From Ardenticatenia bacterium (GTDB lineage Bacteria > Chloroflexota > Anaerolineae > Ardenticatenales > Ardenticatenaceae): a stretch of DNA of 42,174 nucleotides. Below the pieces are notes generated by a model. The model was not told where the DNA came from. It saw only the letters and a list, made by a program, of their open reading frames with translations, and made no database searches. The stretch spans positions 1 to 42,174 of the forward strand of contig JAUZRY010000065.1 in NCBI GenBank assembly GCA_030949995.1, read 5' to 3'. Each line of letters opens with the position of its first letter. The first letter of the stretch is position 1. The translations under genes and the position numbers were made by a program. Shown piece by piece: positions 22,986 to 31,244 of this stretch.

Positions 22986-25427
22986 TCACCGCGTAGCCAT
23001 CAGCGCGCTGACCGTCTCCACCTGCACGCCATAGCGTCCCAGCAGTTGGAAGAGGGGTTCGATCTGGTCGAAGTGGGCCTCTAAGGTGTTGTCGTTGACC
23101 ACCAGGCCCAGGTACTCATCGGGCGCCGCGGTTTGCAGGGCGTGCTCCACATCGGCCAGGTTCGTGGATTCCGTGCCCAGGTGGTCGATCTGATAGCCGG
23201 CGTTGTAGATTTCCACCACCGGGTGGCCGTTGTGGGTGGTCTCGACAGGGCGGCTGAGCAGATCGGCTTTGGAGGGCGAATCGCCGGAATCGGTGGCGTA
23301 GTAGAGCACACCTGCCGGCCAGTCGGTATCCGCGTCGGACATGCCGGCCGAGGTGATGCCCTTTTGGGTCAGGGGGGCCAGGAATTCCATGAGCGCGCTC
23401 ATGTCGCCCAGGTAGCCGTAGTTCGTGGCGTAGCGCACGCTGCCTATCGCGTCCGGCGCGTCCGTGTAGCCGTCGAAGAAGGTGTGCGTCGGGCCGTGGT
23501 GGTGCAGGGCGATCTCGTGGCCGTTCGCCTCCCAGGCGTGGACGGTATCCAGCAGGCCGCTCTTGTAGACGTAATCCGCCCAGGGCCAGGAGAATTGCAG
23601 CGTGACTTTCACGTCGTATCGGTCGGCCAGGGCCATGAACTGCTCCAGTTTGGGCCACAGGGCCTTGATGCGCGGCCCGCGGCTGACCTCGAGGTGGAAG
23701 ACGATGAACGCGGCTTTGGGGCCTGGCCGCTTGGCGTGGCCGGGGCCGGCGTGGGAGAAGGCGCGGCGGCTACCCCAGAGGTCGCCTCCGTGGCTGCGTT
23801 GCCCGCAGCCGGCTCGATGAGCACCGGCGTGGCCGAGAGGGCGATGACCCCCGCGCACGCCTTCCTCGGCGGGCAGGTCGAACACGCCCTCCTGGGTGAC
23901 GAAGTAGCGCACCCGCACCGTCTCCACCTCGGGGAAGAGGGTGCCCACATCCAGGGAACCGCCGGCATCGTCCCAGGCGATGACGAAGGGGTCGGCACCG
24001 TCCCGCTCCACCCGCACCACGGCGCGGCTGGAATCAGCCTTGCCGGGCACCACGCCTAAGGTCAGGGGTTCCAGCACGGTCAGCCCCCGGTAGCCCAAGA
24101 AGGCCTCGGCCAGGGCGCGGAAGTTCACTCCTGCAGGATAGAGAGGTGGGGCCGCACAAATCTGCCCGATGCCCGCGCTCCCGGGACAGGGGCCGTACAG
24201 GCCCGAATAGGCGAAGACCGGCACCATGCCACCGCTGCCGACCACTTCGTCGGGCATGTTTTGCAGCCCCCACCAGTGGGCCTGCTCCGCGCCCACGGCC
24301 AGGGCCCCCACCAGCAGTTTGACCACCTTTTGGGCCTGGGTCTCCAGGCTGGCGTCGGGCTGGGCCTGGGTGGGCTTGTTGAGGGCCAGCACCTGCCCGG
24401 CCCACACCGGCAGGCCGCTGGTCTGGTGGGCGTAGGTCAGGCCGTCCACCAGGCTTTTCAGGTCGCCGGAAAAGTCGTGGATTTCCACCGCGTCGATGCC
24501 CTGGTAGCCGCCCAGTTCGGCCACCCGCTCCATGTAGCGTTCGGGTTTTCCATCGCCGTTGAAGTCGTACGCGTCGTGGCCGGGCCAGGGATAGTTGGAG
24601 GCCACGATGACCGCGTTGGGCATCTCTTCGCGGATGACGGCGGCGGTGAATTGCAGCAGGGTGGCGTAGTCCTCGGGGGTGGCCCAGGTGGTCACGCCCT
24701 GCTCGAAAGCCACAGCCCATTGGGCCTCCAGTTCGTTGTGCACCTGCCAGACGGTGATGGGGTAGAGCAGGCCCGGCGCGTCGTCGATGCCGTCGCCGTC
24801 GTAGCGTTCCACGATCTCCCGCAGGTAGGCCTCGTAGCGGGCGCGCTCCGCGTCGTTCGTCCACAGCCAGGGCTGGGTGATGTCCGCGCCCTTTCCGCCG
24901 GCCAGTTCGTGCTGGTAGGCCACGGTCAGGGTGACCCGCACGCCGTGGCGCTGATAACCGGCGATGAGGGCGTCCAGGGCGTCGTAGCCGTATTGTTCGA
25001 TGTCGGGCATGGCAGCGGCGCGCGTCTGGGCGATGTTGATGCGGGCCACGCGGGACCCGGTCGCCGCGTACAGGTCCATGACCGCATTCACATAGTCCGG
25101 GTATTGGGACCAGTCATACTGCCGGGCTCGAGCCGCGGGGATGTTGGCGATTTCGCCTTCCAGGCCGATGGGGTAGGAAAGGGGCGGCGGGGTGGGAATC
25201 GAGGGAGCCGCAGGGGTAACTTGAGGCGTAGGGGTGGTCTCCGGGGCCTCAGCGGCCTGAACAGGGGTGGCAGAGGGGATTGTGGTCCTGGTAGGTGGCG
25301 TGTTCACCAGCCGCGTGGCCCTGGGCCGGGGCGTGGGGGACGGCGTGCCGCAGGCGGCCAGGAGCCCCAACAGCACGAGCAGAGCAGATAGCATCTTGTG
25401 GATATGGAGAACACGGGAGGCATTCAT
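22986..25427 (-). CDS. lipoprotein: TIM-barrel glycoside-hydrolase-like domain plus NodB-like domain
   Basis: An 813-residue surface lipoprotein from ATG 25427 (AGGAGA upstream). The lipobox is LLAAC (Cys26), then a Thr/Pro linker to about residue 80. Residues 90-500 look like a clan GH-A barrel: YGYDALDALIAGYQRHGVRV, ITVWQVHNELEAQWAVAFEQ with a possible catalytic NE, and IDAVEIHDFSGDLKSLVDGL. Residues 575-813 are a NodB-like domain (AFIVFHLEVSRGPRIKALWP, EANGHEIALHHHGPTHTFFD) paralogous to the one in 10988-12739. Between them about 40 residues (near 23730-23850) are out of register: the linker makes sense only in another frame (VIALSATPVLIEPAAGNAAT). One extra G at 23848-23852 and one missing C at 23718-23721 cancel each other. 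It is probably co-transcribed with the upstream gene 40 bp away. Confidence 0.75.
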   Translation of the reverse strand: MNASRVLHIHKMLSALLVLLGLLAACGTPSPTPRPRATRLVNTPPTRTTIPSATPVQAAEAPETTPTPQVTPAAPSIPTPPPLSYPIGLEGEIANIPAARARQYDWSQYPDYVNAVMDLYAATGSRVARINIAQTRAAAMPDIEQYGYDALDALIAGYQRHGVRVTLTVAYQHELAGGKGADITQPWLWTNDAERARYEAYLREIVERYDGDGIDDAPGLLYPITVWQVHNELEAQWAVAFEQGVTTWATPEDYATLLQFTAAVIREEMPNAVIVASNYPWPGHDAYDFNGDGKPERYMERVAELGGYQGIDAVEIHDFSGDLKSLVDGLTYAHQTSGLPVWAGQVLALNKPTQAQPDASLETQAQKVVKLLVGALAVGAEQAHWWGLQNMPDEVVGSGGMVPVFAYSGLYGPCPGSAGIGQICAAPPLYPAGVNFRALAEAFLGYRGLTVLEPLTLGVVPGKADSSRAVVRVERDGADPFVIAWDDAGGSLDVGTLFPEVETVRVRYFVTQEGVFDLPAEEGVRGGHRPLGHAGAHRAGCGQRSHGGDLWGSRRAFSHAGPGHAKRPGPKAAFIVFHLEVSRGPRIKALWPKLEQFMALADRYDVKVTLQFSWPWADYVYKSGLLDTVHAWEANGHEIALHHHGPTHTFFDGYTDAPDAIGSVRYATNYGYLGDMSALMEFLAPLTQKGITSAGMSDADTDWPAGVLYYATDSGDSPSKADLLSRPVETTHNGHPVVEIYNAGYQIDHLGTESTNLADVEHALQTAAPDEYLGLVVNDNTLEAHFDQIEPLFQLLGRYGVQVETVSALMATR

Positions 25428-25467
25428 GGCTCATCTCCTGTATGTGGCCCGAGAAGTGGGTGAAGTG

Positions 25468-27234
25468 TTACGGACACTGTCCACGCCACCGGCAGGCATA
25501 GGCCCAGGTGGCCTGAAGGTAATCAAACCGGGAAGGGGGATACACATCGGAGGGCTCCAGTTCGGTGCCCTCGGCCCACTCATTCCAGGAGGTGATGAGA
25601 ATCCAATCGGGGTGTTGTTCCAGGGCGTCTTCCCACCGGATGCGATAGTAGCGACCAGGGTCGCCGGGGGCGCCGTAATCACGCGGCAAAGCGACGGCGT
25701 TGTCATCGGCCAGAAGCGGGCTTTTCTCCCAACCCAGCACCACGGGCAGGGCCAGGGGCATCCCGCGTTCCCGGGCGGTCCAGGCCGCGGCTCGATAGGC
25801 CAACCGACGCTCGTCCCGCAAGGCGTAGGGCGGCAACCCCAGTGGGGGTTCCAGAGTCTCGATGACTTCCAGGTCGTTGTACACCCCGTCCAGCCCGACA
25901 GTAAAGGCCCAGGCAAAGGCCGAAGGGCCGCTCCACAGGAAATAAGGCACGCCGGCCTCGTCCAGCACGGCGCGCAAGGTGGCCCAGGCCTGAGGGGTGG
26001 TGAAGCGGGCCAACACCGCAGGGTCGATGAAGAGCACCACCCGCTCCTGTCCGTCGGGGCCGGGGGCCGTCAACGCGGCCGGGCTGTTGGCCATGCGTTC
26101 TAACACAGCGCGCAACTGTCCGCCAACCCGTTGCGCGTCCCGCTGCTCGTCAGCGGACCAGCCTTCGGTTTCCGGCGCCTCGTAGAGCGGGGCAATGGTA
26201 AAACCCACCTGTCGGGCTCCAGGTAACGCCCGTTCCGCCAGAAAGCGCATTTCGGCGGGGTTATCGCCGTGCACCGAGACGACAAACCCGTCCAGGCCGT
26301 ACGCCTTGGCCAGGGCCATTTGCTCGGCCAGGAAGTGGCTTTCCCAGACATCGTAGATCAGCCCCCGGCGGCCAAAATCGTCTTCGACTTCCTGCCAGCA
26401 ATGCGTTTGGGCGTAAAGGATCTGCTCGCCGTCACGCGCGATGGGCAAGTGAGGTGTCACAATATGGCGTTTCCCATCGTCGTCTTCACGGATCCAGGCA
26501 AAGGCATCACCACCGCATTGGTAGGGGCCTTGAGATTCGGCCGTGGTGCTCCACCAGGGGTAAAAAAAAGCCAGCAAGCGTGGCGCGAGGGTCGGGGAGG
26601 GATCGGGCAAGGGCATTGCCTCCGCGGCGCAAATATCCACGGAAAAAGCCTGATAGGCATCGGCCAGCCGGATGTGGGCCAGCGGCTCGCCTGGGGTGTC
26701 CAACCCTGAAGCCGTGTTGGCGATCGTCACCTGGGTTTCGGCGGCCTCGGGCGCGTCCTGGCCCATTTCCAGTTGGAGGTGCTCACCCGGTTGTACGCCG
26801 GAAATCAGCACCAGGAATTGGGCCTCGAGAGGCTCTTGAGCGGTGTTGCCGCTGATGCCGAAGAGTTCGCGGTTATCTTCGGCATAGGTGTGCGGCCCGG
26901 GGCCTTCTTCCCCAGGGGTCAAGCCCGGCCCCGATAAGGGCCAAACCACATCCACCGCCTGAGGCGGCCCCGCGACGCGCATCGCGGCTTCGACGGCGTT
27001 GGTGCGTAGCGTGACCAGCAAGCGATAATCGCCGCAGCCGGGACGAATGGGATCGCCCGGAGGCACCGTCAGGGCTGGTACAGTGGCCTGAGGGTTAGGT
27101 GCGCGGGGAGGCGCGATGTCTGGTGTGGCTGTCTCGGTGGTGATAATGGGCGTGGGAGAATGAGGAATCTCGCTACCACATGCCACGAGGATAACGGCCA
27201 ACCCGGCGATGAATCCGAAGACGAGATGGTTCAT
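25468..27234 (-). CDS. lipoprotein with GH99/WbsX-like glycoside hydrolase domain
   Basis: A 588-residue lipoprotein. The signal peptide ends in lipobox ILVAC (Cys19), followed by a Pro/Thr linker. Residues about 60-210 are a beta-rich domain (GDYRLLVTLRTNAVEAAMRV). The catalytic-type domain starts with LLAFFYPWWST (about 222), continues with GLDGFVVSVHGDNPAEMRFL and ends with ITSWNEWAEGTELEPS (about 547-562). This last string is the diagnostic end of GH99, GH71 and WbsX-like barrels that act on mannose-type or related glycans. It probably hydrolyses an extracellular polysaccharide; specificity cannot be read. AAGGAGG and GGGAG precede the ATG. It leads an apparent two-gene unit with the following lipoprotein (40-bp gap). 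The frame is intact. Confidence 0.78.
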   Translation of the reverse strand: MNHLVFGFIAGLAVILVACGSEIPHSPTPIITTETATPDIAPPRAPNPQATVPALTVPPGDPIRPGCGDYRLLVTLRTNAVEAAMRVAGPPQAVDVVWPLSGPGLTPGEEGPGPHTYAEDNRELFGISGNTAQEPLEAQFLVLISGVQPGEHLQLEMGQDAPEAAETQVTIANTASGLDTPGEPLAHIRLADAYQAFSVDICAAEAMPLPDPSPTLAPRLLAFFYPWWSTTAESQGPYQCGGDAFAWIREDDDGKRHIVTPHLPIARDGEQILYAQTHCWQEVEDDFGRRGLIYDVWESHFLAEQMALAKAYGLDGFVVSVHGDNPAEMRFLAERALPGARQVGFTIAPLYEAPETEGWSADEQRDAQRVGGQLRAVLERMANSPAALTAPGPDGQERVVLFIDPAVLARFTTPQAWATLRAVLDEAGVPYFLWSGPSAFAWAFTVGLDGVYNDLEVIETLEPPLGLPPYALRDERRLAYRAAAWTARERGMPLALPVVLGWEKSPLLADDNAVALPRDYGAPGDPGRYYRIRWEDALEQHPDWILITSWNEWAEGTELEPSDVYPPSRFDYLQATWAYACRWRGQCP

Positions 27235-27800
27235 GAGGCTCCCGGTCCTCCTTGCTTTTTCCGATGCCGCCCATCACTCAGAGCCGCTGTTCCTAACGAA
27301 ATGACCGTGGTCGACTGCTAGACGCATAGTATGCTGAGCACATCGACCACCGTGGAGATGAGCGGAATGGCGTGTAGGCTGTCGTCGGCGTTACTGGTCA
27401 TGTACTGTGCACGTCACCAGTATACTTCTTCGATTCGGTTGCTGTGCAGGGGTGCTCGGACGTGCTCCTGTGCCGTAATGGCTAGGGTGGAATGTGATGC
27501 CGTTCAAAGATTCCCTGTAGTATGTAAGTACCACCAAGTTATTGGCCGAATGTCATGAAAGTGCAAAGAAAGTGTAAATTCTCAGGGCCGAGCAGTGTGG
27601 TGATCAGTGGTCCGCCTCGAGGTCACTGACCGTTGAATCCGTCCTGTTGGACGGAACGCCCAAAACGGGCTATCATGTACCTGATTCCTGTATCCTCACT
27701 GTGACCGGCGGCGGACAACGCCTACGGAGAGGCGAGCATGTGTGTGGAAAGAACGTCCTCCGTGCGCATTTTGGTGGCTACTGGTGGTGCTCCTCATTTA
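27235..27800. other. non-coding stretch upstream of the GH99-like gene
   Basis: No convincing gene. Small hairpins are visible: GTGGTCGA (27307-27314) with TCGACCAC (27343-27350), CCGTCC-TGTT-GGACGG (near 27638-27653) and GCCCAAAACGGGC (near 27658-27670). None is followed by a T run. It probably contains the promoter of the leftward lipoprotein unit, which I could not place. Confidence 0.35.
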
Positions 27801-28340
27801 GACTCGTTGCACAATAGGGTGAGGGGCGGGATGAGCCTTTCATCTCGGATGAGATCAGGCCATTTCCAGTGCCGGTCGCTGTCGGGTCCGGCGGTTCACA
27901 ATGGCAGCCACCAGGACAAAACCGTCTTCGTTCACCACCAGGCCGTTCTTGACCGTATGCCGCTTCTTCTTGGCCGAGTAGAAGCCCCGTTGGCGCTCCG
28001 GGGACCCGGGCGTTGAATGGGTTGCACTGTGCCATCCAAAAGGGCAAACAAGTCCGGATCGGTGACCAGAGCTGTCGCCAAATCTTTCCCCTTCCCCCCG
28101 CACCGGTGGGTCCGGCCAGTCGATCTCGCCTTCCGTCACTTGACGCAACACCGCTAACACCCGTCGCCCATTCCGACTGACCGTCGCCTTGTCGATGCCA
28201 AACAGCGCAGCCAAGGCCGCCGTAGACAAGTAGAGCCGCCCCCACATCATCGTCATCAGCAAATACGTGGCCATATCCAGCTTTGTACTTGCGGCCCGCC
28301 CCTATCGCCCGCTGCCGATCCGGTCGGCTCAACCGTCCCC
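27800..28340 (-). pseudogene. IS5-like (DDE_Tnp_4 type) transposase remnant
   Basis: The longest open piece is 27855-28274. It contains a transposase-type helix-turn-helix (LSTAALAALFGIDKATVSRN, then GRRVLAVLRQVTEGEIDWPD) and the end of a DDE segment (GSPERQRGFYSAKKKRHTVK, then NGLVVNEDGFVLVA). The catalytic-core string DLATALVTDPDLFALLDGTV is present in another frame near 28020-28090, so a shift separates them. Upstream, RQRAIGAGRKYK also lies out of register from LDMATYLL, with one extra A near 28277-28285. The remainder of the catalytic domain is missing. It is a decayed copy directly abutting another decayed transposase. Confidence 0.65.
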
Positions 28341-29080
28341 TTTTGGCTTCTCCCCAGGCGGCGCACGACGCCCACCATGCGCCGTCGCTTATACTGCTTG
28401 ACCACCTGGCCTAATCACCACGCCCTTCCACGGCACCGGGCGAGGGGGCCCTGCCCCGGACACCTTGTTGCGGAAGGCCCGGCAGAAGGCATGGACGTAA
28501 GCAGCCAACCCATCCACAGCCACCAGCAAGGCCCCGGCTGGGCGCAGGCCCGCACCATGTCGGCCAGTTGGCGAATGAGAGCCTTGTCTCGATGAGCGCT
28601 GCTCACACCCCCAACCACGACCGTGTCGACACCATCAGCGCCATAGCCATCCACACAATCTCCCTTTGCATCCGAACGCGGATCTCATCCGCTTGGACGT
28701 GAAGCGAGGGCAATTGCGCTCCCAGAATCAGATGACGATGCACCTGCTCACAATGCACCCCCACCTCAGCCGTCCAAGTGCGCACCGTCTCCGCTTGCAA
28801 GCCAAAGGTGGCCACAATGGCGCTCACCGGACACCCATGGGCCAGCAAAGTGACCACCAGCACGATGATGTCCACTGGGTCTTCTTCCAGCAAAAGATGG
28901 TTCCCTTACGAGCGCTGAAGGTCTTCCCGCAGACCGTACACGTACAACGATGCTGTTCTTCCTGCCGGCTGTGGCCCTTGATGTCCCTTCCCCTACCTGC
29001 CCTCTGGCCGGACAGGCCTCGTTGGGGCAGAAACCCGGGTGGGGTCCATAGCATTCCTGCTTGGTTAGGGTATGGATATG
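28340..29080 (-). pseudogene. zinc-ribbon DDE transposase remnant, multiply frameshifted
   Basis: In successive frames on the minus strand I read a zinc ribbon (FCPNEACPARGQVG, then CTVCGKTFSARKGTIF), a helix-turn-helix part (LLEEDPVDIIVLVVTLLAHG, then SAIVATFGLQAETVRTWTAE) and a catalytic part (SLHVQADEIRVRMQREIVWM, then GGVSSAHRDKALIRQLADMV). It continues with LLVAVDGLAAYVHAF in yet another frame. At least four shifts are needed over about 700 bp, one of them a missing G in the run near 28606-28610. The order matches an IS1-like/ISNCY transposase with a CxxC N-terminus. It is non-functional, and the density of lesions is higher than in surrounding genes. Confidence 0.6.
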
Positions 29081-29284
29081 GGTATGCTATTGTCCCCCAA
29101 TTTTTCCAAGTCCTGGCCCCCATCACGGTTTCACGAGACCGATCCAGAGCAGGTGGATGACCGGAAATTGAAGCTATATGGAAGAAGGAAATAGCCCTAC
29201 GTCGACCTGTAACGCTGATGGATTGGGTGGCGAGAACGGCTGTATTGCACGCCTTTCTCCCGGCTGTGGATGTCAATAAGCCTG

Positions 29285-29578
29285 CTAGCGCAGGACGAGC
29301 GGCAGGTAAAGGGGTGATAGGCCAAACTCATCGGCGCCGATGTCGGGTTGGCTATCCCGGAGCTGGCCTTCAAGGTCCTCCGTCACGCCCGCGTCCACCC
29401 CGGCGTCGATGGCCGCGGAGCCCCACTGCAGGCGGTAGTCCCCCGCCGCGGGGTTGAGAAACCGCGGGTCGCCGTCCACTGGATTCGTGCCCCGGACGCC
29501 GTCATCGTCGTTGTCCCAGAAGAGAATGTGGTCAGCCACGATGGTAGCGCTGGCGGGGATTGCGGCGGTGATGCCCAC
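29285..29578 (-). CDS. C-terminal end of the beta-helix protein (after a frameshift)
   Basis: Reads GITAAIPASATIVADHILFW, then DGDPRFLNPAAGDYRLQWGS, AAIDAGVD and ends SPLYLPLVLR. The upstream frame (29383-30600) reaches NTIVTG and loses register; adding one base at 29580-29584 (GGCTTAGC read as GGCTTTAGC) joins the two. The block with DPRFLNPAAGDYRL and AAIDAG is the usual last rung of choice-of-anchor Q beta-helix proteins. The final YLPLVLR is the recurrent tail of this window. Confidence 0.7.
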   Translation of the reverse strand: MGITAAIPASATIVADHILFWDNDDDGVRGTNPVDGDPRFLNPAAGDYRLQWGSAAIDAGVDAGVTEDLEGQLRDSQPDIGADEFGLSPLYLPLVLR

Positions 29579-30600
29579 GCTAAGCCGGTGACGATGGTGT
29601 TGGTGACGGTCAACGTGACCACGCTCCCGGCGTAGCCGCCGACGTAGATGCCCTCCCCCCTCCCCTCGCCCACCAGGGTGTTGTGAACCAGGGAGGCGGT
29701 CAGGGGATTGCGGTCGGAACCGGAGGCCACCACAGCCCGCTCCCCGCTGCGGGCGATGATGTTGTTGACCACCACGGGGGCGATGTCCTCGCCATAGGCG
29801 ATAAACAGGCCCGTGCCGGTGGCGTTGCGCAGGATGCGGTTCCCCTCCAGGCGGGCCGCGCTGTGGCCCAGGTAGACGGCGTTGCCGCCCCGGTTCCCGG
29901 TGAAGAGATTGTCAACGATCAGGCTCTCGCCGTATAGCGCGTCGTACCACGTGTAGAGGCCTGCGCCTGCAGGGGCTTGGTTGTAGGCGACCTGGTTCTT
30001 GCTGACGGTGGCGGCGTTATCAAGTGCGATTCCTCCACCCCAACTGGCCACCGACCGAGTCGTGGCCGTGTTGCTGAGGATACGATTGGCCACGACCTGG
30101 ATATCTGCGCCTCCTAGGGCCTCGATGTACAATCCGCCCCCCATGCCGTTGGCCGCCAGGCTGGCCGCGTTGCTGATGATGAGAGAATTCTCGACGCGGA
30201 CGCCGGCCACATCCACCAGGGCGATGCCTCCGCCGTAGCCGATGGTGCCGGTGGGGTACCCCTGCGTGGTCACCGCGGCCACGTTGTCGGTGATGACGCT
30301 ACGGCGGATGATGACTTGGGACAGGGGCGCGGCCAGCACGCCACCACCACAGCCGTCCGGCCGGATTCCCGGGGAGGAAGCGTAACCGGGACAGCGGTCC
30401 AGCGTAAGCCCGGTGGCGTTGCCGCGCGCGATGACCAGGCCGTCCAAGGTGACGGCGACCTCCTCGTCCACGTACACCACCCGGCGCCGGCGTTCCCCGT
30501 CCAGCACGGTGGGATAGCGTTCGGGGTCGATGTTCAACGGTCCGGTGGCCGCGCCGTCCCAGCCGCCGGCCAGGGTGATGCTCCGGGTGAGGGTGATCAC
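29383..30600 (-). CDS. right-handed beta-helix protein, main part
   Basis: The central part of a secreted, probably 526-residue protein (29285-30863 once repaired). It begins ITLTRSITLAGGWDGAATGP and NIDPERYPTVLDGERRRRVV, the usual cap of Chloroflexota beta-helix proteins. It continues with helical rungs such as VIIRRSVITDNVAAV, VRVENSLIISNAASLAANGM, GGGLYIEAL, ARLEGNRILRNATGTGLF and PVVVNNIIARS. Such folds serve as polysaccharide lyases, adhesins or passive surface fibres; no lyase catalytic set is recognisable. The apparent start at 30600 is an internal GTG. Nine codons upstream an in-frame TAG (30628-30630) interrupts the true frame, and the valid frame ends near 29582. Confidence 0.72.
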   Translation of the reverse strand: MITLTRSITLAGGWDGAATGPLNIDPERYPTVLDGERRRRVVYVDEEVAVTLDGLVIARGNATGLTLDRCPGYASSPGIRPDGCGGGVLAAPLSQVIIRRSVITDNVAAVTTQGYPTGTIGYGGGIALVDVAGVRVENSLIISNAASLAANGMGGGLYIEALGGADIQVVANRILSNTATTRSVASWGGGIALDNAATVSKNQVAYNQAPAGAGLYTWYDALYGESLIVDNLFTGNRGGNAVYLGHSAARLEGNRILRNATGTGLFIAYGEDIAPVVVNNIIARSGERAVVASGSDRNPLTASLVHNTLVGEGRGEGIYVGGYAGSVVTLTVTNTIVTGLAWASPPQSPPALPSWLTTFSSGTTTMTASGARIQWTATRGFSTPRRGTTACSGAPRPSTPGWTRA

Positions 30601-30863
30601 CGCCGCGCCGCGGCCGGTATAGGTGCCCTAGGCCAGGTAGAGGGTGTCACCGTCCGCGGCCAGGCCCAGCGCGGTGGCCAAGGTGCAGGGCGCGGCCCGG
30701 GTGCAGGCCGTGCCGGCACCAGTGGGGGAGACGAAGAGCTCACGGGGGCGGCAGTGCGGGCGTAGGCGCCCCGTGCCAGCCCGACCCCCAAGCCTGTCAG
30801 GGCCAGCAGCGCACCAGCCAACACAAGCGCGGACAGCAGGCGACATAGGCGAAACACGGCCAT
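30597..30863 (-). CDS. N-terminal part of the beta-helix protein (signal peptide), frameshifted
   Basis: ATG 30863 begins a signal peptide, MAVFRLCRLLSALVLAGALL (residues 1-20), continuing to AYARTAAP. After that, the sensible continuation lies one base away: RELFVSPTGAGTACTRAAPC and TLATALGLAADGDTLYLA. Adding one base to the G5 run at 30744-30748 restores it. In that frame a TAG at 30628-30630 interrupts TLYLA-GTYTGRG, where a Gln (CAG) would be expected. So this short stretch holds one indel and one nonsense change ahead of the main part at 29383-30600. Confidence 0.6.
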   Translation of the reverse strand: MAVFRLCRLLSALVLAGALLALTGLGVGLARGAYARTAAPVSSSSPPLVPARPAPGPRPAPWPPRWAWPRTVTPSTWPRAPIPAAARR

Positions 30864-30925
30864 ACCTCCTCATCTACCATCTCCGGTGCTCCTCCCGGGG
30901 ATGGAGACCTCACCCCATCCCCCTG

Positions 30926-30962
30926 CCCCCTTCCCCTCTCCGCCGCGGAGAGGGGAAGGGGG
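30926..30962. repeat. long G/C hairpin
   Basis: Perfect 17-bp arms, CCCCCTTCCCCTCTCCG (30926-30942) and CGGAGAGGGGAAGGGGG (30946-30962), around a 3-base loop. A second small stem, GCCGCC-GGA-GGCGGC, follows directly. Hairpins of this C/T-rich then G/A-rich type are common dispersed repeats in bacterial genomes. It lies between the beta-helix gene and a gene fragment, and may also act on transcript ends. Confidence 0.6.
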
Positions 30963-31011
30963 TGCCGCCGGAGGCGGCGGGGGTAGGGGAGAAGTCCTCT
31001 CCCGACCGCCC

Positions 31012-31203
31012 CTACCGCTCCTGCATCGCCGTGAGGGCGTCCAGGGCACGCTCCAGCGCCGCCAGCCGCACTTCGAGCGCCGCGTTGGCCGCCCGCAGTT
31101 CGGCCACCTGTCCTTCCAGGTCCTGGATGCGCTGCTCCTGGGCCAGCAGCAGGGCGGCCATGCCGCCGGCGTCCGGCAGGCCCACGGCCACACGCACCCG
31201 CCG
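31012..31203 (-). pseudogene. duplicated 3' fragment of the fibre gene (coiled coil)
   Basis: 31028-31203 matches 35713-35888 with a constant offset of 4685 bp at about 95% identity. It encodes the same coiled-coil tail, MRVAVGLPDAGGMAALLLAQ and QRIQDLEGQVAELRAANAAL, then RLAALERALDALTAMQER. The full-length copy is the end of the 937-residue fibre protein at 35685-38498. Here the rest of the gene is missing, and no ribosome site precedes the apparent start, so it is most simply a relic of an old duplication or of a second fibre gene that was deleted. Expression as a free 61-residue coiled coil cannot be excluded. Confidence 0.7.
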
Positions 31204-31244
31204 TAATCCCCTCAGGACATCGTCTGTTGCACGGTCACACCCCT

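Noticed and set aside
24261-25391. A 376-codon plus-strand open frame
   Set aside because: It lies opposite the lipoprotein gene and arises from high GC. Its translation is Gly/Val/Ala-rich and resembles no family.
30628-30630. Stop-codon reassignment (TAG read as an amino acid)
   Set aside because: Only one such case was noticed, and TAG ends other genes normally, for example at 3254-3256.
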